Origin: JAAYAY01 sp964429355
Lineage (GTDB): Bacteria > Planctomycetota > Planctomycetia > Pirellulales > Thermoguttaceae
Assembly: GCA_964429355.1 (NCBI GenBank)
Contig: CAYSCH010000215.1
Coordinates: 1 to 16,308 of the forward strand
DNA: 16,308 bases
Reading direction: 5' to 3'
Of this stretch, positions 7,417 to 14,209 are shown piece by piece. The notes under the pieces were generated by a model that had not been told where the DNA came from, searched no databases, and saw nothing but the letters and a program-made list of their open reading frames with translations. Position 1 is the stretch's first letter. Each line of letters starts with the position of its first letter. The position numbers and the translations under genes were made by a program.

Positions 7417-7431
7417 GAAGTCGGAACGCAA
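7403..7431 (-). promoter_or_regulatory. Possible promoter of the oxidoreductase gene
   Basis: On the - strand, TTGCGT (7431-7426), a 17-bp spacer, and CACAAT (7408-7403). Both boxes are weak matches. It is the best pair seen between the upstream terminator and the start codon. Confidence 0.3.
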
Positions 7432-7441
7432 CTCGGAAGCG

Positions 7442-7470
7442 AAAAAAAAAGACGTAGCTTCCGGGCTACG
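7442..7470 (-). terminator. Intrinsic terminator after the hemerythrin-like gene
   Basis: Read on the - strand: CGTAGC (7470-7465), loop CCGGAA, GCTACG (7458-7453), two bases, then nine T (7450-7442). A 6-bp stem followed by a T-run is the textbook form. It lies 109 bp after the hemerythrin-like stop codon and 104 bp before the oxidoreductase start, so it separates the two transcription units. Confidence 0.75.
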
Positions 7471-7482
7471 GATCCCAAGGGG

Positions 7483-7582
7483 CACCACCTTGCCCCGCGC
7501 TTGTTGGAGTACAGGCTTTAGCCTGCGTCATTCCTGATCGCCTTGCCGCAATCTCCTCTGGGAATCACGCAAGGCCATTTAG
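7483..7582. repeat. Composite intergenic repeat, copy 1
   Basis: Contains CTTGCCCCGCGCT (7489-7501), the dyad CAGGCT-TT-AGCCTG (7512-7525) and AATCACGCAAGGCCATTTAG (7563-7582). The first piece is identical to 13677-13689 and 13736-13748, and the last matches 13767-13786 at 17 of 20 bases, in the same order and orientation. The last piece runs into the stop codon of the hemerythrin-like gene. Confidence 0.5.
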
Positions 7583-8025
7583 TCGTGAGATCCGATGTCT
7601 TGAGTGAGAGCTTCCTGAATCATCCGGTCCTCATCCCGTTCGTGTCGCTTGATCTCCGCTCGGAAGGCGCGAAACCGCTCCGCGGTCTGCTTCCACCAGA
7701 GGTCGGGGTCCGCATCGGGATCGGCAGCCTCGGCCAATTTCCTTGCGCTTTTCGTCATCTTCGGATGCTGGAGCATCAAGTCGTTGGCCCGCTCGAACAG
7801 TTGTGGGGCGTCGTAAAGAGCCTCAGCGAAATACCCGCCAGCCTCTTCCGTCTGAAAGTGCTTGGTTAACCGCTGCCCCAATTGGCCAAGGAGATCCACA
7901 ACTTCGCCAATGGAGCGCGACCGGTCGGCGAAGGCCGACTCGATCTGATCCAGAAGACCAGTCAGTTCCCGGTGCTCCTCCTGGATCTTCTGGAATCTTT
8001 CAAGGTCAGTAGGTTTGGCAGCCAT
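7579..8025 (-). CDS. Hemerythrin-like (HHE) protein
   Basis: 148 residues from ATG 8025, a normal length for a bacterial hemerythrin domain protein. The metal ligand pattern of the family is present: H18 (EEHRE), H56 and E60 (HFQTE), H87 (LQHPKM), H128 with D133 (HERDED), on four predicted helices. Hemerythrins bind a di-iron centre and handle O2, NO or iron in the cytoplasm; which applies here cannot be read from sequence. No signal peptide is seen. No strong ribosome binding site precedes ATG 8025; a GTG 21 nt upstream is an alternative start. A good promoter lies upstream (8081-8109) and a strong terminator downstream, so it is probably a single-gene unit. Confidence 0.85.
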   Translation of the reverse strand: MAAKPTDLERFQKIQEEHRELTGLLDQIESAFADRSRSIGEVVDLLGQLGQRLTKHFQTEEAGGYFAEALYDAPQLFERANDLMLQHPKMTKSARKLAEAADPDADPDLWWKQTAERFRAFRAEIKRHERDEDRMIQEALTQDIGSHD

Positions 8026-8080
8026 TGTCGGGCCCCCGGGGTCTGGCACTGGAATGTCTGACGCAGTCCTGTACGCCCCC

Positions 8081-8109
8081 AGTATACGCGTCCGCAAAGG
8101 CGAAGTCAC
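8081..8109 (-). promoter_or_regulatory. Promoter of the hemerythrin-like gene
   Basis: On the - strand, GTGACT (8109-8104), a 17-bp spacer and TATACT (8086-8081). The -10 box matches 5 of 6 consensus bases and the -35 box 4 of 6. Transcription would start near 8074, giving a leader of about 50 nt. It lies in the 125-bp gap after the upstream membrane protein gene. Confidence 0.5.
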
Positions 8110-8150
8110 CAGGCCAACGGCGGAACCTACTATTAAAAAAAGACTTAGGA

Positions 8151-10796
8151 CTACTCGGCGTCTTTCGGAACCGTTGCGTTTGGTCCAGAACGCCCACCGT
8201 TTCCGTCGCCGGCTGGCGATTCGGCGGGGGGCGCAGAACGGACGGGACGGTCTTCGACCGTGGAGCTGATCAACTCGAAGAGCACGCTGTAGACGAGAAG
8301 TTGCGCCGGGGTCGGCTCCGCCGTCCACATGCCACCCATGCTGGTGTTGTTCATCAGCGAACCGAACCCGATTGCGGTGACCGTGCCTTTTCCGTGCCGG
8401 GCAGTCGCCCCGACACACGCATCTCCGATCCACATGAAGGGGTCACCCCCTTCGATCTGGCAGGCCGCGGGGATCGAAATCCCTGGCCAATCGGTGTCTT
8501 TCGCTCGCAGGACACCTTGGGCTGAGTAGGCATGGTAGACCGACATTCCAAACGGCCAGAGCAGACTGTTCGCCGTGGTTCGGTTGTTGTCGGGAGAATC
8601 GAACACGACCAGTTTGCCCCCTTCCGAAACCCACTGAACCAGTCGGTGACGGTAATCGTCCGAAACCGACTCCGTCGGAGACAGCACCAGCAAAACGTCG
8701 CCGGAAAAGGCTTCGGCACCTTCGGCTCGCACGGTGCAGTGTCCCAGCCGCGGAATCCACTGTTCGAGCAGGCCATAGCCGTTCGGTTCACGTGTAAATC
8801 CGCCCTCAGATAGGGGAACTCGCGAGACCGTTCGGTCCAGAACCACTCGAACCAGTGGGCGCTGGCAATTCGGGAGCCCTCCCCGCTGCCAGGCGGCGAT
8901 CATCTCCGTCGACGCCAGGTAACCGAGCAATCCGCAAGTGAGCCACACCAGCCAGGCACCGCTCGTTCGAGGATAACCGGTTCCCACGAGCCAGAGCATC
9001 ACGCCGAGAACGGCCAGTCCGGACAATCGCAGCAGGAATCGCGCGACGGCCGAATCGAAGAAGCTCCGGCAGTTCAGCCACGACAGCATGTCCAACAGGT
9101 ATTCTGCCTTGCCAGGCTCAAAGGCGCTGAAGTTCGAGAAAATCGTCGAATCGGTGAACGCCAGAACGCGTCCCTTGCCGTGACGTGTCTCCCAAAGTTG
9201 GATGAAGGCCCCGTAACGCATCTCAGGACGATAGTAGGCCTCGGGAAAGAAATTGCTCATGTTGTAGTCGGCGCCCAGCCCCCAGAGTCCGGTGTTCCAG
9301 ACCGCGGCACGGCCCCAGCTCCATCCGGGATCGATCGAGCACGAGTTGGCGTATCTCACCAGGGAGACGTTTCGAACGGCCGGGTGAGGAAATCTCGCCC
9401 GCCGGACATTCTGGTCATAAGGCGAATTGACGCCAAACAGATTGTCGGGCCGGAACTTGAATCCGAGGGGATCGGCGATTGCGTTCAAGCAGCTTCCCGT
9501 GCCCATGAAATCGGTGTGTTCTCCGATCAGCAATAGCCCCCCGCCCCTGGCAACAAACCTGAGAACCGCCTCAATCTCCTCCGACGAATAGGGTTCGGTG
9601 GGGGTCTTGATGACCAAAACGTCGCAAGCGGCAAGCCGGGCCGCGTCGATCTTCTCGTTATCCTGCAAGCGGGACATGTCAAAATACTGCCCGCAGTAGT
9701 TGTAGATGGCTGAGTAGCTGTACGACGGGTCGTGACCGAAACTCTTGGTGTCGTAAGGGCGATCCGAGGGTTCCCATTCCGAATGGCGTTCGACGAACAC
9801 GACCCGGCCACCACGCGGTTTCCCCACCGGATCGATCGCCAGCAAGGTCGTGGCAATACCGGCAATCACAACCAGCATCATCGCGGCAAACACGTGCCTC
9901 CCCGGCGCAACCGTTTGGCCCGGTTCCTCGGGCTGCAGCGGTAGTTCGATAGCCCGGCGACGTACCCACCAGGCGAGACTTGCGATCGCCCCGAGGCTGA
10001 TAGCGCCGAGTACCCAGGGGCTGAAGAACTGATTCATCACGGTCAACTTCAGCTCTTCCGGGGCTCGCATTTCGCGGTGCAAAAACAGGCCGACAGCGAG
10101 TCCCAACCGAACCGGGATCCACAGTCCAATCGCCAGAAAGACTAGCCCAACCAGCTTGAGCCACTGGCGGACCGAGCGTCTGGCAGCGTTCGGTTCACTC
10201 GGTCTGTAATCTTCCCACGCCCACAAGCTCACCAGCACCAGCGAGCCGGCCAGGATCATGGCGGTGACCGGATCCAGCACGAGCTGCCAGGTGGTGCCAA
10301 GACGCTGCGGACCGGAGGTCGAGAACATCACCACACTGGCTCCGTCCAGGACGGCCTCGGCTCCCACGAGCCTTGCGATCATCGCAACAAGGGGGCGGCA
10401 CGCCCAGGGCAGATCGTGGCAACGCGCCGTCAGCAGCGAGTAGGCCTGAAGTGCCATGGCCTGTCCTGCCAGGATGACGGCTGTTCTCACCGCCCCCCAA
10501 CCTGTCGACCGGAGAAATTGCGGAGCGTTGCCGATCGCAAACGGCAGCAGGCCCAGGGCAAGGCCCATCGGCACGGCTCGATACGGCCACGGGAGGAGCC
10601 ACATGGCCGGCAATGCCGTCGCCAAAGCGATCAGCGTGTCAGCGCGACACGGCAGGCGGCGGGGCAACCCGGCCATCAACAAGACCGCGACGGCCAACGC
10701 GATCGACCACAGCCAGCCGTTGGCTGGTGTGTAGTATTCCAGCCCCCACATCCACGCGGTGCCGAGCAGGGCTACCCCAATCCAGTTTCGCGTCAT
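8151..10796 (-). CDS. Large membrane protein: exosortase-like helical core plus two DUF4350/GldG-type domains
   Basis: 881 residues. About the first 335 are hydrophobic with roughly 8-9 helices. A stretch around 140-245 resembles an exosortase/archaeosortase core: a PL...lG..v..g segment, then helices ending IPVRLGLAVGLFLHRE, which keeps an Arg and His where those enzymes have them. The cysteine of the AC.G motif is absent (TWQLVLDPVT). Residues about 335-570 form a GATase-like DUF4350/GldG-type domain (DVLVIKTPTEPYSSEEIEAV, then GGGLLLIGEHTDF, near 385-432). Two helices follow (about 578-635), then a second such domain (about 640-850; DVLLVLSPTESVSDDYRHRL near 698-737). The Pro/Gly-rich C terminus looks disordered. 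The start ATG overlaps the upstream stop as ATGA, with GAGGAGG 7 nt before it, indicating translational coupling. Function unknown; GldG-like domains occur in gliding and ABC-linked proteins, but no ABC ATPase is nearby. The exosortase resemblance is by eye. Confidence 0.75.
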   Translation of the reverse strand: MTRNWIGVALLGTAWMWGLEYYTPANGWLWSIALAVAVLLMAGLPRRLPCRADTLIALATALPAMWLLPWPYRAVPMGLALGLLPFAIGNAPQFLRSTGWGAVRTAVILAGQAMALQAYSLLTARCHDLPWACRPLVAMIARLVGAEAVLDGASVVMFSTSGPQRLGTTWQLVLDPVTAMILAGSLVLVSLWAWEDYRPSEPNAARRSVRQWLKLVGLVFLAIGLWIPVRLGLAVGLFLHREMRAPEELKLTVMNQFFSPWVLGAISLGAIASLAWWVRRRAIELPLQPEEPGQTVAPGRHVFAAMMLVVIAGIATTLLAIDPVGKPRGGRVVFVERHSEWEPSDRPYDTKSFGHDPSYSYSAIYNYCGQYFDMSRLQDNEKIDAARLAACDVLVIKTPTEPYSSEEIEAVLRFVARGGGLLLIGEHTDFMGTGSCLNAIADPLGFKFRPDNLFGVNSPYDQNVRRARFPHPAVRNVSLVRYANSCSIDPGWSWGRAAVWNTGLWGLGADYNMSNFFPEAYYRPEMRYGAFIQLWETRHGKGRVLAFTDSTIFSNFSAFEPGKAEYLLDMLSWLNCRSFFDSAVARFLLRLSGLAVLGVMLWLVGTGYPRTSGAWLVWLTCGLLGYLASTEMIAAWQRGGLPNCQRPLVRVVLDRTVSRVPLSEGGFTREPNGYGLLEQWIPRLGHCTVRAEGAEAFSGDVLLVLSPTESVSDDYRHRLVQWVSEGGKLVVFDSPDNNRTTANSLLWPFGMSVYHAYSAQGVLRAKDTDWPGISIPAACQIEGGDPFMWIGDACVGATARHGKGTVTAIGFGSLMNNTSMGGMWTAEPTPAQLLVYSVLFELISSTVEDRPVRSAPPAESPAGDGNGGRSGPNATVPKDAE

Positions 10797-13462
10797 GGCT
10801 GGGCCTCCTCGTCGCGAGCTGGCGTGGAGGTCTGCTGGGTCTTCAGGGCGCCCCAGTCATAGGGAGGCGGCAGCCAGGGCTTGTAACTGGGCAACTGGCC
10901 GATCAGCCATCGCCAGAAGTGGGCGTTCACCCGATCCCCTGAAAGGGTTCCGCCGTCCTGGTTCTCGAGAGTCTTGTTCAGGGCAAACCCTGTGTCGCCA
11001 ATCACGATGGCAACACCTTGCCCCACACGCGACCAGGCAACGATCGGTTCGCCGCTCGTGTTTCCCGGACCTTCTGTAGAAACGATGGACTTCGTCGCCC
11101 GGTCCATTCGATTCACGCTCACCGGCCAGGCTGCGTGGAAGACCACCGGTGCGAGCGAACTCTGGCCATCCGGATACGGCCGATAGAGCCCTCCAAGAGG
11201 CTTGCCGTCTGCCTGGCTCGAACCGGGCCGATGGTAGACGGACGGTATTTGGAAGCCGAAGGGCTCGAGAACTGCGTTGACTTTCTGGCCATGCTCGGCG
11301 CCGGCCATTCCGATCAGGGTCCCTCCCGATTCGACGAACTGGCGGATCCGAGAGCGCTCGGCCATGGTGAAATGGCGGGCCGGAGCGATGGATACGAGCA
11401 TTCCCGCCCGGCGGAGCCGCTCGCCGGAGAGATCATCCGCCGCCAGGGCAAGATACCCGTCGCGCATGAGCGTCAGCGCAAGGCCGTCAGTGCCATCGGG
11501 CGACCATGACGACTCGCTGTAGGCTTCCAGGTGAGATGCATCGATGTAGGCCAGGTTATTCGGGGTGGCAGACCTTCCGTCCGGAAGAACTTCCCAGAAC
11601 CGGCAGCTCAGTTTCGCTGCCAGGGTGGCGACGAGCAGGAGCGTCAGCACCGACGCCGCGAGCATCTCGCCGCGGCTGGAGCGTGCCCAGAACACGATCA
11701 GAGCGCCAGTCAATGCCAGCGCCGCGAGTTGACGCCACCAGACCTGCGGCGACAGGGATTTCTGGGCCAGATACGACAACAACCGGCCGGTGAATCGGTA
11801 GGCCCGGACATTGCCCTGGTTGGTCAGGCAGCCGTTGTCACCCAGCACCACGACACGCCCTCTTCCCACAGTCTGTTCTGCGGCCAGAACCAGGTCTCCA
11901 AGCCTCTCGCCCGTATCCCAGCTTGTTCGGCCGGTAAGGAAGAAGTCGCTGCCCGGGTCGCTCCATCCCCAGCGTCCCACCAGGAGCGGCGACGCACGCC
12001 AGGGCAAACGTATCGAAGAGGCCGCCGACATGCCGAACCGGTCCCGGTCGTCCCCCAGGCCGAGGGTCGCCGGATGGGTCGATACCTGCATGGCGTGACG
12101 CCACACCTCCGTCTGGCTCACCGCCATGTCCAGCGCGACGGGAATACCCAAGGGGCGCAGCAGATCATTGTGGGAACTCGCTCCTGTCGCATCCTGAAAG
12201 TGAGGTCCCGCCGCAACCAGAAGTGAGCCGCCTCGCCGTACGTAATCCTCGACGCGAGCCAGCAACTCGTCGGACCAGGGTTGGTTCGGGTGGATCAGCA
12301 GGAGTACGTCGGCGCCGGCAAGTTCCTCCTCGGTCAATTCCGACGATCGCTTGAGTTGCCCGCCGAGGCTTTTCACAAAGGTTGGCAGCATGCCGAAACG
12401 GCCCGACGAATCTGCACCGTAGCGATCGTGGACCGGCACGTCCCAGTCGAGATACCCCCGATCGTAGGCGAGAATCGTCTTCTCCCGCAAATCGCTCCTG
12501 CCGACGGAAAGAACGCACACCAGGGGCAGCAAGGCTGCGGCGCCGACAGGTGCCCACTGCAGCCAGTCGAAACAGCGAAGGTCCCGCGGCTTCGTCGCGG
12601 CAGGCTCCCGTTGACGATAGCTGCCCAGATGCAGCATAGCCGCAACAACCGTCAGATGCCACACCGTCGCCAGCACCGGCACATTCCAGGGCAACCAGGC
12701 CCTTGCTGCGTCGCCCCAGAACCAGTCAGGCGGCACGTAAAGATCGGGGGGAGTTTCTGCGGGTGCCACGGGCAGCTCCCGTGCCAGTTCCATAGCATGG
12801 GAGAGGCACAACAGGTAAAGAAGCTGGCCGATCACGACGGCCCCGAGCGCCAGCAGGACCGGCCGCCAGCCAGGTCGCTCCAGTTCCATCGCCCAGGCCG
12901 CAATCAGAGCCCCCATCAACACCAGATGATCCAGGCCCGCAAAGGAGGCACCGACCGAAAGGGGACGATTCCAGACGCCCGAAGCGAGACTGCCGACCGT
13001 GTTTCCGACCATTTCGGAAAGATGCCAAACAATCGGCATGCACGTCAGACTGAATCGGTAGAGAGCCAGTACCGCCACGGCCTGCGCCGCCATGCGAAAG
13101 AAGCGATCACTCGCCGGCTCCCGACCGAGCAACGACAGGCTGGCGGCAAAGACGGCCAGCCCGGCCAGACGCACCGCGTCGGCCGCTGAGGCCAAGGCAA
13201 GCACCGCCGTCACGAGCCCGAAGGCGAAAACAATCCAAGGGCGGAAACCGGCCTGCCGATTCGGATGGATCGCGGCACTACTGATCGCCAGGGCGCACCA
13301 GGCCAGTCCGTTGGCCAACGGCCGACCGACCAGTCCGCATCCACCGGAAACGATCCAGGCTGCGCCAAGGATGGCCAGGACGGCGATTATCGTGGGGTGC
13401 GACTGGATACGGCCGCGCACGTCGGCCGCTGCTGGAGAGGGTTGGCTGGAGGCAGGAGTCAT
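10793..13462 (-). CDS. Paralogous large membrane protein with two DUF4350/GldG-type domains
   Basis: 889 residues, same layout and size as the next gene in the operon, so probably a paralogue. The N-terminal region of about 325 residues is a bundle of about eight helices. Within it VGASFAGLDHLVLMGAL lines up with the exosortase ACSGL region, but with Phe instead of Cys; the later Arg position also appears lost (VIGQLLYLLCLSHAMEL). Domain 1 (about 330-565) contains DVLLLIHPNQPWSDELLARV and GGSLLVAAG near 379-419, and ends with VVVLGDNGCLTNQGN. Two helices (about 575-620) lead to domain 2 (about 635-870) with MLVSIAPARHFTMAERSRI near 686-735, ending VAIVIGDTGFALNKT. The start ATG 13462 lacks a clear ribosome binding site but has a good promoter at 13527-13555. 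The stop is shared with the next start (ATGA). Function unknown; pairing suggests the two products form one membrane complex. Confidence 0.75.
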   Translation of the reverse strand: MTPASSQPSPAAADVRGRIQSHPTIIAVLAILGAAWIVSGGCGLVGRPLANGLAWCALAISSAAIHPNRQAGFRPWIVFAFGLVTAVLALASAADAVRLAGLAVFAASLSLLGREPASDRFFRMAAQAVAVLALYRFSLTCMPIVWHLSEMVGNTVGSLASGVWNRPLSVGASFAGLDHLVLMGALIAAWAMELERPGWRPVLLALGAVVIGQLLYLLCLSHAMELARELPVAPAETPPDLYVPPDWFWGDAARAWLPWNVPVLATVWHLTVVAAMLHLGSYRQREPAATKPRDLRCFDWLQWAPVGAAALLPLVCVLSVGRSDLREKTILAYDRGYLDWDVPVHDRYGADSSGRFGMLPTFVKSLGGQLKRSSELTEEELAGADVLLLIHPNQPWSDELLARVEDYVRRGGSLLVAAGPHFQDATGASSHNDLLRPLGIPVALDMAVSQTEVWRHAMQVSTHPATLGLGDDRDRFGMSAASSIRLPWRASPLLVGRWGWSDPGSDFFLTGRTSWDTGERLGDLVLAAEQTVGRGRVVVLGDNGCLTNQGNVRAYRFTGRLLSYLAQKSLSPQVWWRQLAALALTGALIVFWARSSRGEMLAASVLTLLLVATLAAKLSCRFWEVLPDGRSATPNNLAYIDASHLEAYSESSWSPDGTDGLALTLMRDGYLALAADDLSGERLRRAGMLVSIAPARHFTMAERSRIRQFVESGGTLIGMAGAEHGQKVNAVLEPFGFQIPSVYHRPGSSQADGKPLGGLYRPYPDGQSSLAPVVFHAAWPVSVNRMDRATKSIVSTEGPGNTSGEPIVAWSRVGQGVAIVIGDTGFALNKTLENQDGGTLSGDRVNAHFWRWLIGQLPSYKPWLPPPYDWGALKTQQTSTPARDEEAQP
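10804..10810 (-). promoter_or_regulatory. Ribosome binding site for the second coupled membrane protein
   Basis: GAGGAGG on the - strand, 7 nt before ATG 10796 and inside the last codons of the upstream gene. With the ATGA overlap (10793-10796) it fixes the start of the 881-residue protein and supports translational coupling. Confidence 0.7.
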
Positions 13463-13526
13463 GGGGCAATGGGCAGATGGCCAACGCCGCGGGGGCGGTG
13501 CGAGAGTCTCTTGACGCTAATCTGCC

Positions 13527-13555
13527 AGTATGCTTGGAGCCCCACCCGTGGTCAA
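13527..13555 (-). promoter_or_regulatory. Promoter of the two-gene membrane protein operon
   Basis: On the - strand, TTGACC (13555-13550), a 17-bp spacer and CATACT (13532-13527). The -35 box matches 5 of 6 and the -10 box 4 of 6. Transcription would start near 13520, with a leader of about 58 nt before ATG 13462. Confidence 0.5.
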
Positions 13556-13629
13556 ATCTTTCGATTCTGCCCGGGGGGGGACCTCGGAAGCACGAACCCC
13601 CAACTGAGATCTTCCCGAGACGCGATAAG

Positions 13630-13786
13630 CTTGCGTGATTCGCGTAGGCTTGCCACCACAATGATAGCCGCGTGGGCTTGCCCCGCGCTCCGTCCCTCGC
13701 CACACGCACATTGCCCCGCACGATTTCCCCGTAGGCTTGCCCCGCGCTCGGATTGCACCCTCCTGAAATCCCGCAAGCCCATTCAG
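13630..13786. repeat. Intergenic repeat cluster (GTRGGCTTGCCCCGCGCTC units), copy 2
   Basis: The 355-bp gap 13463-13817 holds a promoter on its left and this cluster on its right. Units are GTAGGCTTGCC (13644-13654), GTGGGCTTGCCCCGCGCTC (13672-13690) and GTAGGCTTGCCCCGCGCTC (13731-13749); the last two match at 18 of 19 bases. TTGCCCCGC recurs at 13711-13719. CTTGCGTGATT (13630-13640) is the reverse complement of 7563-7573. AATCCCGCAAGCCCATTCAG (13767-13786) resembles 7563-7582. Irregular spacing and no adjacent nuclease genes argue against CRISPR. I see no gene in the gap. Confidence 0.55.
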
Positions 13787-13817
13787 CCAGGTCTTCCCCA
13801 ATCATTCCCGTTCCCCG

Positions 13818-14036
13818 TCAGCCACTGATCAGGTTTCGGAGGATAGCCACGTAATCGGCGAAGAACTCCGAGCAGATGAGCCCCACGATCACACAGACGG
13901 TTGCGACGCCGATCACCCAGAAAAAGACCGTCAGCGGATAGAAATTAGAGGATACCGTGGGTGCTCGGGGTAATCGGCGCGGCTCGACATCCGTCGTATC
14001 GTCGTCTTCGGTGGTACGGTTCACGATCGGTTGCAT
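13818..14036 (-). CDS. Small single-helix membrane protein
   Basis: 72 residues from ATG 14036, chosen because GGAGGTG lies 5 nt upstream. The frame stays open to an ATG at 14141, but that extension has no ribosome binding site and an unconvincing composition. The N-terminal half is polar and charged (TTEDDDTTDVEPRRLPRAP). The second half is one long hydrophobic helix, about residues 34-56 (TVFFWVIGVATVCVIVGLI), followed by a short tail EFFADYVAILRNLISG. Many acidic residues and two Arg precede the helix, and few charges follow. I do not recognise a family. It stands alone, 173 bp after the S46 peptidase gene. Confidence 0.65.
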   Translation of the reverse strand: MQPIVNRTTEDDDTTDVEPRRLPRAPTVSSNFYPLTVFFWVIGVATVCVIVGLICSEFFADYVAILRNLISG

Positions 14037-14041
14037 CGCTT

Positions 14042-14048
14042 CACCTCC
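14042..14048 (-). promoter_or_regulatory. Ribosome binding site of the small membrane protein
   Basis: GGAGGTG on the - strand, 5 nt before ATG 14036; it decides the start against the longer frame from 14141. Confidence 0.7.
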
Positions 14049-14060
14049 CTGACTGCGCTC

Positions 14061-14089
14061 CCGCCCATGAAATCCTATGCGGTGCCCTG
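14061..14089 (-). promoter_or_regulatory. Possible promoter of the small membrane protein gene
   Basis: On the - strand, TTCACT, a 17-bp spacer and TAGGAT, each matching 4 of 6 consensus bases, a short distance before the ribosome binding site. Weak evidence. I see no convincing terminator in the rest of the 173-bp gap (14037-14209) after the S46 gene. Confidence 0.25.
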
Positions 14090-14209
14090 AATGGAGTGAA
14101 GCCATTCTGGAGCCGTTGTCAAAATCACCGAGGGTGCACATCCATGTTCGATCCCACGAAAACCCTGATCAACCATGTCCCGCGCGAGTTTGGTTCCTAG
14201 AAAAGGTGA

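Noticed and set aside
7339..7488. A 50-residue N-terminal extension of the oxidoreductase.
   Set aside because: It crosses the intrinsic terminator and would bury the signal peptide; ATG 7338 has AAGGAG at 6 nt.
6502..7521. A 339-codon open frame on the + strand.
   Set aside because: Antisense to the oxidoreductase and across its terminator and leader; composition is not protein-like.
7512..7525. Dyad CAGGCT-TT-AGCCTG as an intrinsic terminator.
   Set aside because: No T-tract follows on either strand; it is treated as part of the intergenic repeat.
8135..8141. Run of seven A (T on the - strand) after the 881-residue protein gene as a terminator.
   Set aside because: No stable stem precedes the T-run on the - strand.
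8026..8433. Upstream extension of the hemerythrin-like frame to 8433.
   Set aside because: It overlaps the end of the 881-residue protein gene in another frame and the hemerythrin promoter; the domain begins right after ATG 8025.
8151..13462. Active exosortase with PEP-CTERM substrates.
   Set aside because: No cysteine at the expected motif in either protein, and no protein in the window ends with a PEP-CTERM-like tail.
13630..13786. CRISPR array.
   Set aside because: Units are short, irregularly spaced and partly degenerate, and there are no cas genes.
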